Assembly: GCF_010500845.1 (NCBI RefSeq)
Contig: NZ_JAAAMI010000007.1
Span: 62,001-126,000 of the forward strand
Source of the DNA: Flagellimonas sediminis
Lineage (GTDB): Bacteria; Bacteroidota; Bacteroidia; Flavobacteriales; Flavobacteriaceae
DNA: 64,000 bases
Direction of reading: 5' to 3'
This document shows, piece by piece, positions 7,469 to 15,161 of the stretch. The notes beneath the pieces are model-generated. The model was given only the letters and a program-made list of their open reading frames with translations, was not told where the DNA came from and did no database searches. The position numbers were made by a program, and so were the translations under genes. Within the stretch, counting starts at the first letter, position 1. Every line of letters starts with the position of its first letter.

Positions 7469-8941
7469 ATGGAAGCCCACCTAAACAAAATTGTTGGCGA
7501 AGGACTAACCTATGATGATGTTCTTCTTGTGCCCGCATATTCCGAAATTCTTCCCCGGGAAGTAAATATTCAATCAAAGTTTACTCGAAATATCACCATA
7601 AATGTGCCCATTGTTTCCGCAGCGATGGATACCGTGACCGAATCCCGTATGGCCATTGCCATGGCCCAGGAAGGAGGTATTGGGGTGTTGCATAAGAACA
7701 TGACCATTGAGCAACAAGCGCTGAAGGTCCGCAAGGTGAAACGAGCGGAAAGTGGTATGATCATGGATCCTGTAACGCTTCCTTTGGACTCCAAGGTCAG
7801 GGATGCCAAGGCCAATATGAAGGAATTCAGCATTGGGGGAATCCCAATTGTGGATGCCAATAAAAAATTGATCGGAATCGTAACCAATCGTGATCTTCGT
7901 TTTGAAAAAGACAATGATCGTCCAATCTCTGAAGTGATGACCTCGGAAAATTTGGTTACTGTTGGGGAAGGAACTTCCTTGGAACAGGCGGAAGTCATTC
8001 TGCAAGAAAATAAGATTGAAAAACTTCCTGTGGTCAACGCCAAGAATGAGCTGATCGGGTTAATCACTTTTAGAGATATTACAAAACTCACCCAAAAACC
8101 CATAGCCAACAAAGACCAATATGGAAGACTACGTGTGGCGGCAGCAATAGGTGTTACCGCTGATGCTGTGAAAAGGGCAGGAGCACTGGTTGAGGCGGGT
8201 GTGGATGCCATCATCATTGATACCGCACACGGTCACACCAAAGGTGTGGTGAGCATTTTGAAAGAAGTAAAAAAAGCCTACCCACAGTTGGAAGTGGTCG
8301 TAGGTAACATTGCCACTGCCGAAGCTGCCAAATACTTGGTAGAGGCCGGTGCCGATGCCGTTAAGGTCGGAATCGGGCCAGGTTCTATTTGTACCACCCG
8401 AGTGGTGGCCGGGGTCGGTTTTCCTCAGTTTTCCGCTGTATTGGAAGTGGCCGCTGCCATTAAGGGAAGTGGGGTGCCTGTAATCGCCGATGGTGGGATT
8501 CGCTATACGGGTGATATTCCAAAAGCGATTGCGGCCGGTGCCGATACCGTAATGTTGGGCTCATTATTGGCTGGAACAAAGGAATCCCCAGGGGAAACCA
8601 TTATCTACGAAGGCAGGAAATTCAAATCATACCGTGGGATGGGTTCCGTTGAGGCCATGAAAGAAGGAAGCAAGGACCGTTATTTTCAGGATGTGGAAGA
8701 TGACATCAAGAAATTGGTCCCTGAAGGAATCGTGGGCCGAGTGCCGTACAAAGGCGATCTATACGAAAGCATGCACCAATTTATCGGTGGTCTTAGGGCC
8801 GGTATGGGTTACTGTGGGGCCAAGGATATAGCCACTTTGAAGGAAACCGGTAGATTTGTGAAAATCACTTCCAGTGGTATCCATGAAAGCCATCCACATA
8901 ATGTGACCATTACCAAGGAAAGCCCAAATTATAGTAGGTAA
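7469..8941 (+). CDS. guaB: IMP dehydrogenase
   Basis: The enzyme oxidises IMP to XMP with NAD, the committed step of GTP synthesis. The 490-residue length is full. The barrel is interrupted by two CBS domains (about residues 95-205, [10 protein letters not shown] and [11 protein letters not shown]). The catalytic loop [11 protein letters not shown] with the active Cys is near residue 305, followed by [13 protein letters not shown], the flap region around [11 protein letters not shown] and a [12 protein letters not shown] motif. It stands alone with its own promoter and converges on the thioredoxin gene downstream. Confidence 0.97.
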   Translation: MEAHLNKIVGEGLTYDDVLLVPAYSEILPREVNIQSKFTRNITINVPIVSAAMDTVTESRMAIAMAQEGGIGVLHKNMTIEQQALKVRKVKRAESGMIMDPVTLPLDSKVRDAKANMKEFSIGGIPIVDANKKLIGIVTNRDLRFEKDNDRPISEVMTSENLVTVGEGTSLEQAEVILQENKIEKLPVVNAKNELIGLITFRDITKLTQKPIANKDQYGRLRVAAAIGVTADAVKRAGALVEAGVDAIIIDTAHGHTKGVVSILKEVKKAYPQLEVVVGNIATAEAAKYLVEAGADAVKVGIGPGSICTTRVVAGVGFPQFSAVLEVAAAIKGSGVPVIADGGIRYTGDIPKAIAAGADTVMLGSLLAGTKESPGETIIYEGRKFKSYRGMGSVEAMKEGSKDRYFQDVEDDIKKLVPEGIVGRVPYKGDLYESMHQFIGGLRAGMGYCGAKDIATLKETGRFVKITSSGIHESHPHNVTITKESPNYSR

Positions 8942-8965
8942 AAAAAGTTTGATTTTAAACCAGAT

Positions 8966-9481
8966 TTATTTCCCTGCGTAGGTCTGCCAATCCTTGTCTT
9001 TGTAAATGTTTTCACCAAAGTACTTGGCAATCTGCATAAAAGGTTCCACTTTTTGGTACCCGGGAACAGGGGAAAGCATGTTCATTTCCTCATCTAAAAA
9101 TACAACCGTTGGATAACTCAGCTGTCCTTGCAAAAGGGCAGCTGCCAATTCATGGTAACCATTTCTTCCAGAAGGCACGAACTTGAAGGTCTTACCTTTG
9201 TATTCAATGGGAGATTTACCTTCCGCATCCAATTTCACCATATAAAAGTTGGCCTGCATGTATTTGGAAACTTCAGGATGTTGAAACGTGTCCTTGTCCA
9301 TTTTTTTGCACCACCCACACCAGTCGGTGTATACATCAACGAACATTTTTTTGGGTTTGGCATCGGTCTCAGAAAGCTTTACGGCTTCTTCCCAGCTTAA
9401 CCATTTTATATCTTGGGCATTGGCTTGAAGTCCTACCAACAAAAGAAAAAACAAACTGATTTGGGTAAATGTGCTACTCAT
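8966..9481 (-). CDS. Exported thioredoxin-family protein
   Basis: The protein has 171 residues with a signal peptide (ending near LQANAQ), so it acts in the periplasm. The thioredoxin active site is TDWCGWCKKMDKDTF, around residues 52-66, and a cis-Pro segment SYPTVVFLDEEM follows. The W-C-G-W-C form and the DUF255/thioredoxin_7-like pattern suggest a disulfide reductase, perhaps serving cytochrome maturation or oxidised periplasmic proteins; the client is unknown. A TAGCTTTG element lies upstream on the minus strand. Confidence 0.85.
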   Translation of the reverse strand: MSSTFTQISLFFLLLVGLQANAQDIKWLSWEEAVKLSETDAKPKKMFVDVYTDWCGWCKKMDKDTFQHPEVSKYMQANFYMVKLDAEGKSPIEYKGKTFKFVPSGRNGYHELAAALLQGQLSYPTVVFLDEEMNMLSPVPGYQKVEPFMQIAKYFGENIYKDKDWQTYAGK

Positions 9482-9519
9482 GATCTCTTAATTATGAACA
9501 AATTGTCGTTCCATCCGTA

Positions 9520-9527
9520 CAAAGCTA
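9520..9527 (-). promoter_or_regulatory. -7 element of the thioredoxin gene
   Basis: On the minus strand this reads TAGCTTTG, matching TAnnTTTG, 38 bases before the start codon at 9481. Confidence 0.45.
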
Positions 9528-9551
9528 ACGAAAATTGTGCCAAAAAAGTAT

Positions 9552-9965
9552 TCAGGGCCAGAGCTCTATAACAAAAATCAGAAGGGTTATCAGTAAAGCC
9601 AAAGGGACATAATAGCGGCTATCCATTTCAGCGAATTTGGTCGACTTTATTTTTTTGAAGAAACCCAGGTATTTGAAATCACCAATGGCCCTTAAAAAAA
9701 ATACCATCCCAATCGTCACGGAAATAAAGCTGTGCTCCTTTTCATTGGTAAAATTGATAGCTTTATTGAGATAAACCCATGCAAAAAGACTCAAGAACAG
9801 CCCCACAAGTACGATTCCCAACTTGCCCGGTTTAAAGAGAAACTTGCCATTTTCCTTCGTGGGCAGCACCACGGAAGAATCCTTGATTCCAAAAAGGGCC
9901 CAATAAAAATGGAGTCCGGCCAAAAAGATAAAAATAATGGAAAGCAACAAGGCAATGGTGCCCAT
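9552..9965 (-). CDS. DUF3995 membrane protein
   Basis: The protein has 137 residues with four hydrophobic helices. The first helix ends in AGLHFYWALFG, a conserved feature of the DUF3995 family of unknown function. It starts one base after the stop of lysA, so it is probably in the same transcript. Nothing here points to a substrate or partner. Confidence 0.75.
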   Translation of the reverse strand: MGTIALLLSIIFIFLAGLHFYWALFGIKDSSVVLPTKENGKFLFKPGKLGIVLVGLFLSLFAWVYLNKAINFTNEKEHSFISVTIGMVFFLRAIGDFKYLGFFKKIKSTKFAEMDSRYYVPLALLITLLIFVIELWP

Positions 9966-9966
9966 A

Positions 9967-11205
9967 CTAGTTTACCGCTTCTTTCTTGGGAGCTTCAAAA
10001 AGCGATTTAACATCCACTTGGTTCCTTAAAATATCATCAAAAGTTTCGCGCTCGCGAATCAAATGACCCTTGCCTTTGTACCATAACACTTCTGCGGGAC
10101 GGTACCTTGAATTGTAGTTGCTGGCCATGGTAAAACAATAGGCCCCAGCATTTTTGAAGCATAGGATATCGCCTTCGGAAATTTCATTGATACGCCTGTT
10201 ACTGCCGAAGGTGTCGGTTTCGCAGATATAACCCACAACCGAGTAGTAACGTTCCCTTCCTGTTGGATTGGAAATGTTGATGATCTCATGACTGGAACCG
10301 TACAACATGGGACGGATCAAATGGTTGAAACCAGAATCCACACTGGCGAAAACTGTGGATGTGGTCTGTTTTACCACATTTACCTTGGCCAAGAAAGACC
10401 CCGCTTCGCTCACCAAAAACTTCCCAGGTTCAAAAGCTAAGGTCAAATCTCTACCGTAATTTTTGCAGAATTCATTGAACCTTGCCGATAATTTTTTACC
10501 CAATTCCTCAATATTGGTCTGGATGTCGCCTTCTTTGTAAGGTACTTTAAATCCGCTTCCAAAATCGATGAATTCAAGGTCCTTGAAATTTTTGGCGGTC
10601 TCAAAAAGGATTTCCGAAGCATAGAGGAATACGTCGATATCCAAAATATCGCTACCGGTATGCATGTGGATACCGTTGATGTTCATCTTGGTCAAATCCA
10701 CAATGCGCAACAAATGAGGTATTTGGTGAATACTGATGCCAAATTTAGAATCGATGTGGCCTACTGATATTTTAGAATTGCCCCCGGCCATCACATGAGG
10801 ATTGATACGGATACAAACGGGAATATCAGGGTGTTTGCTTCCAAATTGCTCTAGAATGGAAAGGTTGTCAATATTTACTTGAACGCCCAAGGAGGCGGCA
10901 GCTTCAATTTCTTCCAAAGAAACGCCATTGGGTGTGAAGATGATGGACTCAGGCTTGAAACCGGCCAAGAGACCCAATTTCACCTCTTGGATGGAAACCG
11001 TGTCCAGCCCACTTCCCAAACTGTTCATGAACCTTAAAATACTGATGTTGGACAATGCCTTCGCCGCATAATTCAGTTTAAGGCTGGGTACTTCTTTAAA
11101 AGCATTGGTAAGCCTGTTGAACTGGGATGCAATTTTATCCGCATCATACACATATAGTGGGGCGCCGTATTGGTCAACCAATTTTAATAGATCTTTGGAA
11201 TTCAT
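9967..11205 (-). CDS. lysA: Diaminopimelate decarboxylase
   Basis: This PLP enzyme converts meso-diaminopimelate to lysine. From ATG 11205 it has 412 residues. Motifs: LNYAAKALSN with the PLP-binding Lys, the HMHTGSDI segment, FIDFGSGFKVPY, EPGKFLVSEAG, and CETDTFGSNRRI with the conserved active-site Cys. The frame can be extended to a TTG at 11229, but the family begins near MNSKDLLKLVDQYGAPLYVYD. The extension also overlaps the -7 element at 11227-11234, so the ATG is the better start. Confidence 0.93.
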   Translation of the reverse strand: MNSKDLLKLVDQYGAPLYVYDADKIASQFNRLTNAFKEVPSLKLNYAAKALSNISILRFMNSLGSGLDTVSIQEVKLGLLAGFKPESIIFTPNGVSLEEIEAAASLGVQVNIDNLSILEQFGSKHPDIPVCIRINPHVMAGGNSKISVGHIDSKFGISIHQIPHLLRIVDLTKMNINGIHMHTGSDILDIDVFLYASEILFETAKNFKDLEFIDFGSGFKVPYKEGDIQTNIEELGKKLSARFNEFCKNYGRDLTLAFEPGKFLVSEAGSFLAKVNVVKQTTSTVFASVDSGFNHLIRPMLYGSSHEIINISNPTGRERYYSVVGYICETDTFGSNRRINEISEGDILCFKNAGAYCFTMASNYNSRYRPAEVLWYKGKGHLIRERETFDDILRNQVDVKSLFEAPKKEAVN

Positions 11206-11226
11206 GTTATATCCTTCTTTACAGGG

Positions 11227-11257
11227 CAAATCTACAGCAAGTCCGTGGGTTACACAA
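11227..11257 (-). promoter_or_regulatory. Promoter of lysA
   Basis: Minus strand: TTG (11257-11255), 20 bases, TAGATTTG (11234-11227). The spacing equals that of the porin promoters and the 11329-11359 promoter. Confidence 0.55.
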
Positions 11258-11328
11258 GAACTTTGAACATATTTTATGTATTTATAACAAAATGTTTGAA
11301 TCTTAACATTTATCCTTTAAAGAATAGT

Positions 11329-11359
11329 TTGTGGCTTTTCCTGCGACATTGTACTTTTA
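11329..11359 (+). promoter_or_regulatory. Promoter of the Lon-substrate-domain gene
   Basis: TTG 11329-11331, 20 bases, TACTTTTA 11352-11359 (last base differs from TAnnTTTG). It lies 14 bases before ATG 11374 and supports that start. Confidence 0.45.
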
Positions 11360-11373
11360 ACCAAACCGCAACC

Positions 11374-12012
11374 ATGAAACTACCCTTATTCCCGCTACAG
11401 TCCGTATTCTATCCCGGTGAAACCGTGCCCCTTCATATTTTTGAGGATCGTTACAAACAATTGATCCATGATTGTAGAAAAGAAGCCCTTACCTTCGGTA
11501 TTCCGGTTTTTATCAATAATTCCATTTCCTACGGTACCGAGGTGCAATTGGTGGAGGTGGTCACCACATACAATTCTGGGGAAATGGATGTAGTCTGCGT
11601 GGCCAGGCAGGTGTTTAAGATTTTGGGTTTTGAAAAACAACTGCCGGGAAAATTGTACGCAGGCGGAGATGTAGAGTTTTTGGAAATGGAGAACGATGCA
11701 AACGATGACCTTCGGAAGGAAGTGATTCAAAAAGTTGAAACCTTGTACGACCTTATGGATGTGCCTTTCACCCAAACATCGCCCAAACAGTTCAACAGTT
11801 ATTCGTTGGCGCACAAAATGGGACTTTCCTTTGAACAGGAATACGAACTCCTTCTGATGACAAGGGAAACCGATAGGTTGAATTTCATCAAGGCCCATTT
11901 GGAATCCACCACCAATGTTCTGAACGAGGTAAACCGCACCAAGACCGTCATTGAAATGAACGGACATTTCAAAAATTTCGACCCGTTGGACTTTCAGGAT
12001 TTTAAGCCTTAA
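11374..12012 (+). CDS. Lon substrate-binding-domain protein
   Basis: The product has 212 residues. The N-terminal motif LPLFPLQSVFYPGETVPLHIFEDRYKQLI is the hallmark of the LON/ASCE N-terminal domain found at the front of Lon protease, here standing alone without ATPase or protease parts. Such single-domain proteins may bind unfolded or regulatory peptides, but the role is not established. The open frame reaches back to 11245; that extension lies over the promoter and has no family likeness, so ATG 11374 is preferred. Confidence 0.85.
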   Translation: MKLPLFPLQSVFYPGETVPLHIFEDRYKQLIHDCRKEALTFGIPVFINNSISYGTEVQLVEVVTTYNSGEMDVVCVARQVFKILGFEKQLPGKLYAGGDVEFLEMENDANDDLRKEVIQKVETLYDLMDVPFTQTSPKQFNSYSLAHKMGLSFEQEYELLLMTRETDRLNFIKAHLESTTNVLNEVNRTKTVIEMNGHFKNFDPLDFQDFKP

Positions 12013-12068
12013 GCCAAGATGGGGTAAAAGCATGTAATTATGGTCGAATAATTGGCAATAATTCCTTA

Positions 12069-12104
12069 TTGCCTTCAATTTCTCAGTAGTGTTTTCTATT
12101 TTTG
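12069..12104 (+). promoter_or_regulatory. Promoter of sucC
   Basis: TATTTTTG at 12097-12104 is an exact -7 match, 26 bases before the ATG. The nearest TTG (12069-12071) is 25 bases away, slightly long, so the -33 assignment is uncertain. Confidence 0.45.
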
Positions 12105-12130
12105 TCGGCAAACAAAAGTAAAATTCACAG

Positions 12131-13324
12131 ATGAATCTTCACGAATATCAAGGAAAAGAGATTTTGGCCAGTTTTGGGGTCAGGATCCAGCGAGGTATTG
12201 TTGCCCGCAACGCCAAGGAAGCGGTAGAGGCCGCGAAACAACTTACACAAGAAACCGGTACCGGATGGCACGTGATCAAAGCTCAGGTGCATGCAGGTGG
12301 CCGTGGTAAGGGCGGCGGTGTAAAACTTGCCAAAAACTTGAAAGAAGTGGAAGAATTGGCGGGAAGCATCATTGGGATGAACCTGATCACCCCGCAAACA
12401 TCTGCAGAAGGTAAAAAAGTACACCAGGTATTGATTGCTGAGGATGTATATTATCCTGGCGATAGTGAAACCAGCGAGTTCTACATGTCCGTTTTGTTGA
12501 ACAGGGGAACCGGCAGGAACATGGTAATGTATTCTACCGAAGGTGGTATGGACATAGAAGAAGTGGCTGAAAAGACCCCACACTTGATTTTCACAGAGGA
12601 AATTGATCCAGGATTGGGATTGTTGCCTTTCCAAGCAAGAAGGATTGCCTTCAACCTAGGTTTGTCCGGAAACGCTTTTAAAGAAATGGTGAAATTCGTT
12701 TCTTCCCTGTACAAGGCTTATGAACAAAGTGATGCCAGTCTTTTTGAGATCAACCCTGTTCTAAAAACTTCTGATGACAAGATCATGGCGGTGGATGCCA
12801 AGGTGACCATCGACGATAACGCTCTATATAGAAGAAAGGCCTATGCCGAAATGCGTGATCTTAGGGAGGAAAACCCCATCGAGGTTGAAGCTAGGGAAGT
12901 AGGTTTAAATTATGTGGATTTGGATGGAAACGTAGGTTGTATGGTGAACGGTGCTGGATTGGCGATGGCCACCATGGACTTGATCAAAATGGCAGGTGGA
13001 GAACCAGCCAACTTCTTGGACGTAGGTGGTACTGCTGACGCCAAAAGGGTAGAGGAAGCTTTCCGTATCATCTTGAAAGATCCCAATGTGAAAGCGATCT
13101 TAATCAATATTTTTGGTGGAATCGTACGTTGTGACCGTGTGGCGCAAGGTGTCGTGGATGCCTATAAAAATATGGGCGATGCCATTCAAGTGCCGATAAT
13201 CGTGCGTTTGCAAGGTACCAACGCCGAGTTGGCCAAGGAAATCATCGATAATTCTGGATTGGCCGTGCATTCTGCGGTACAGTTTCAAGAAGCCGCCGAT
13301 AAAGTGAAGGAAGTTTTGGCGTAA
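12131..13324 (+). CDS. sucC: Succinyl-CoA synthetase beta subunit
   Basis: The protein is the ADP/GDP-forming beta subunit of the TCA-cycle enzyme that makes ATP or GTP from succinyl-CoA. It is full length at 397 residues. The N-terminal ATP-grasp domain starts MNLHEYQGKEIL and has AGGRGKGGGVKLA around residues 56-68, ELFEINP-type metal site (SLFEINPVL), and the C-terminal ligase domain with NIFGGIVRCDRVAQGV. The alpha-subunit gene sucD is not next to it; a strong terminator ends the unit, so sucC is transcribed alone. Confidence 0.96.
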   Translation: MNLHEYQGKEILASFGVRIQRGIVARNAKEAVEAAKQLTQETGTGWHVIKAQVHAGGRGKGGGVKLAKNLKEVEELAGSIIGMNLITPQTSAEGKKVHQVLIAEDVYYPGDSETSEFYMSVLLNRGTGRNMVMYSTEGGMDIEEVAEKTPHLIFTEEIDPGLGLLPFQARRIAFNLGLSGNAFKEMVKFVSSLYKAYEQSDASLFEINPVLKTSDDKIMAVDAKVTIDDNALYRRKAYAEMRDLREENPIEVEAREVGLNYVDLDGNVGCMVNGAGLAMATMDLIKMAGGEPANFLDVGGTADAKRVEEAFRIILKDPNVKAILINIFGGIVRCDRVAQGVVDAYKNMGDAIQVPIIVRLQGTNAELAKEIIDNSGLAVHSAVQFQEAADKVKEVLA

Positions 13325-13342
13325 GAAACCAAAAATCTAAAC

Positions 13343-13380
13343 AAAAAAGGGCAATGTTTTGTTAACGTTGCCCTTTTTTG
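13343..13380 (+). terminator. Rho-independent terminator after sucC
   Basis: AAAAAAGGGCAA and TTGCCCTTTTTT form a 12-bp stem with a short loop and a T run, 19 bases past the sucC stop. Confidence 0.85.
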
Positions 13381-13587
13381 TTTTTTAATCTCTCCATATC
13401 TGGGATATCATTTTTGATTCGATTTCAGAAAAGGTTTGCAAGGTTATTTGTCCTTTTCAAAATTGGTTGAAGAGTATTCATGCTTGGCCCTGTTTTCTTC
13501 AAAATTTGCAATATTACTTCCTGGTTACACAAGTTAAACATAGGTTAAATCTGAAAATAGTGTAACATTTTACATTTTTTATCGTCT
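13381..13587. other. Intergenic stretch without recognised genes
   Basis: Between the sucC terminator and the next promoter I find no open frame, RNA fold or repeat I can name. The sequence is AT-rich, with GTAACATTTTAC as a short dyad near 13562. Confidence 0.4.
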
Positions 13588-13595
13588 TATTTTTG
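13588..13595 (+). promoter_or_regulatory. -7 element upstream of the 111-residue exported protein
   Basis: TATTTTTG is an exact TAnnTTTG match, giving a leader of about 65-70 bases before ATG 13668. Confidence 0.45.
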
Positions 13596-13667
13596 TGATG
13601 TCATTATAAAAGGGTGTCCTTTTTGACAAAACACAAATCATTCATCAAAACATCAAAAAACAAAATC

Positions 13668-14003
13668 ATGAGAAAAATTAAAATTGCATCCGTAGCTTTT
13701 ATGTTGTTCGCCACTTTGGGCGCATTCGCTAACAAAGGAAACAACGAGATTCCAGAAAAGAGCTTGTCTTCCCAAATTTATGAAATGTTGAAGCAGAACT
13801 CGTTCGAGCTTCAATATAACGAGATGACGGCCGATGTCCGTTTCACCATCAATGAAAAGGGCGAAATGGTGGTACTTTCTGTAGAAACCAAGAATGAGGT
13901 TTTGGAAAACTTTGTAAAAAGTAGATTGAACTACCAAAAAGTAGAATCTGGAAATCCTGTAGAGGGTAAGATCTATACGGTTGCCGTACGAATTACCGCA
14001 TAA
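13668..14003 (+). CDS. Small exported protein, unknown
   Basis: The protein has 111 residues with a signal peptide ending near GAFA. The mature part has DVRFTINEKGEMVVLSVETKNEVLENFVKSRLNY, which has the beta-alpha-beta look of a TonB C-terminal-like domain, but it is too short for a firm call. Similar small exported proteins are common in Flavobacteriaceae. ATG 13668 starts the signal peptide directly; the longer frame to 13614 is less likely. A clear terminator follows, so this is a single-gene unit. Confidence 0.75.
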   Translation: MRKIKIASVAFMLFATLGAFANKGNNEIPEKSLSSQIYEMLKQNSFELQYNEMTADVRFTINEKGEMVVLSVETKNEVLENFVKSRLNYQKVESGNPVEGKIYTVAVRITA

Positions 14004-14030
14004 TTGACGGAGATTGTTTGAGTTAGTTGG

Positions 14031-14058
14031 AAAGCCTTGATCACATCAAGGCTTTTTT
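14031..14058 (+). terminator. Rho-independent terminator
   Basis: AAAGCCTTGA and TCAAGGCTTT form a stem with a 4-6 base loop and a T run, 28 bases after the stop of the small exported protein. Confidence 0.85.
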
Positions 14059-14119
14059 ATGCACTAAAATCAACCTTTTTGAGTTATGTAATAGGAAGTA
14101 AGCCCTAAAACCAAACCAA

Positions 14120-14521
14120 ATGGGTACCTACGAAGAAAAACTTAGCATCCTTTCTGAGATGATCGCATTTGCACGGGTGGATCATTCCATGAAGCGGTCC
14201 GAATATGAATTCTTGCTCAAGGTAGCTTCCAATTTGGGGGTGGACAAAGAAACTTTTGATGGTCTTTTAAAACATCGTTCCCCAAAAATAAACCTGAAGA
14301 CACAGGCTGAACGGATCGTTCAGTTCCACAGACTGTTGCTTTTGATGAACGTTGATAGGGAACAGCACAAAAGTGAGGTCGATACACTCTATAATATTGG
14401 CCTTAAAATGGGGCTTCCGCCCGTGGCCATTGGTCAGGTTTTGGAGGTCATGCACCGATATCCTGACAATGTGATCCCGCCAAATGTGCTCATCGATATC
14501 TTCAAGGCACATTACAATTAA
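14120..14521 (+). CDS. TerB-like helical protein
   Basis: This cytosolic protein has 133 residues, is entirely helical, and has no membrane segment. The pattern ILSEMIAFARVDHSMKRSEYEFLLKVASNLGV, with an acidic residue and a later YNIGLKMGLPP, looks like the TerB/tellurite-resistance fold. It has no catalytic motifs. In flavobacterial genomes such proteins are often misnamed as UvrB-related; there is no such similarity here. Function unknown. Confidence 0.7.
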   Translation: MGTYEEKLSILSEMIAFARVDHSMKRSEYEFLLKVASNLGVDKETFDGLLKHRSPKINLKTQAERIVQFHRLLLLMNVDREQHKSEVDTLYNIGLKMGLPPVAIGQVLEVMHRYPDNVIPPNVLIDIFKAHYN

Positions 14522-14566
14522 TGTCATTTTGACATCATTTCTCTTTTAAAAAATGCCATAAAGGCA
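14522..14566 (+). promoter_or_regulatory. Two phased 13-base dyads upstream of the Hsp20 gene
   Basis: TGTCATTTTGACA (14522-14534) and TGCCATAAAGGCA (14554-14566) share the form TGYCATWWWGRCA. Their centres are 32 bases apart, three helical turns, and they lie 45-80 bases upstream of the predicted transcription start, as expected for enhancer-binding-protein dimer sites. Inference only. Confidence 0.45.
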
Positions 14567-14577
14567 TGTTTTGGCCA

Positions 14578-14593
14578 TTGGTATACCATTTGC
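14578..14593 (+). promoter_or_regulatory. Sigma-54-like promoter of the Hsp20 gene
   Basis: TTGGTATACCATTTGC has the GG and GC doublets exactly 10 bases apart and the TTGC of the -12 element, as RpoN promoters require; TGGTAT differs from the TGGCAC consensus in the -24 box. The predicted start near 14605 gives a 33-base leader. Confidence 0.5.
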
Positions 14594-14637
14594 CCAGTAC
14601 TAGGTGATTTAAATGTTTAACTAAAAATTGAATCGCC

Positions 14638-15063
14638 ATGAGTATAGTAAAAAGAAACAACCTGTTTTTTCCATCTCTAATGAATGATTTTATAGGTCCT
14701 GATTGGTTTGGTGGAACAGAGAAGTGGAATGCTTCCGTTCCTGCTGTAAACATAAAGGACAATACCGAAAATTTTGAATTGGAATTGGCTGTTCCTGGTA
14801 TGAAAAAGGATGATTTCAGAGTAGAAATCGATAACGATGTGCTGACCATTGCCAGTGAGGTACAGACCGAAAATGAGGAAAACAAGGAAAACTACACCAG
14901 AAAAGAGTTTTCGTTTACCTCTTTCAGAAGGGCCTTTACCTTGCCAGAAACCGTTGATGGTTCCAAAATAGATGCCAAATACGAAGATGGAATATTGAAA
15001 TTGACCTTGCCCAAAAAGCAAGAAGCTTTACCAAAACCAAAACGATTGATTGAGATCGCTTAA
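14638..15063 (+). CDS. Hsp20/alpha-crystallin small heat shock protein
   Basis: This cytosolic holdase chaperone has 141 residues. The alpha-crystallin domain covers about residues 38-130: VNIKDNTENFELELAVPGMKKDDFRVEIDNDVLTIASE and the C-terminal KYEDGILKLTLPKK. The last part is the conserved G-x-L box (GILKLTLP), and the C-terminal tail PKRLIEI carries an IxI-like oligomerisation motif. It is a single-gene unit with a candidate sigma-54 promoter and paired upstream dyads, which would make it stress-induced. Confidence 0.93.
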   Translation: MSIVKRNNLFFPSLMNDFIGPDWFGGTEKWNASVPAVNIKDNTENFELELAVPGMKKDDFRVEIDNDVLTIASEVQTENEENKENYTRKEFSFTSFRRAFTLPETVDGSKIDAKYEDGILKLTLPKKQEALPKPKRLIEIA

Positions 15064-15122
15064 GAAATTGAAGGCACCAACTAAATGTGTTTCATGATGG
15101 TTGGATTAGTTGGTTAGTTTGT

Positions 15123-15160
15123 TGGCGCGCCCCTGCAGCAATGTTCGGGGCGCGCTTTCG
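15123..15160 (+). terminator. GC-rich hairpin after the Hsp20 gene
   Basis: GCGCGCCCC and GGGGCGCGC form a 9-bp stem with a 12-base loop, followed by TTTCGTTT. It lies between the convergent Hsp20 and uvrB genes and stands out by its GC content. Confidence 0.7.
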
Positions 15161-15161
15161 T

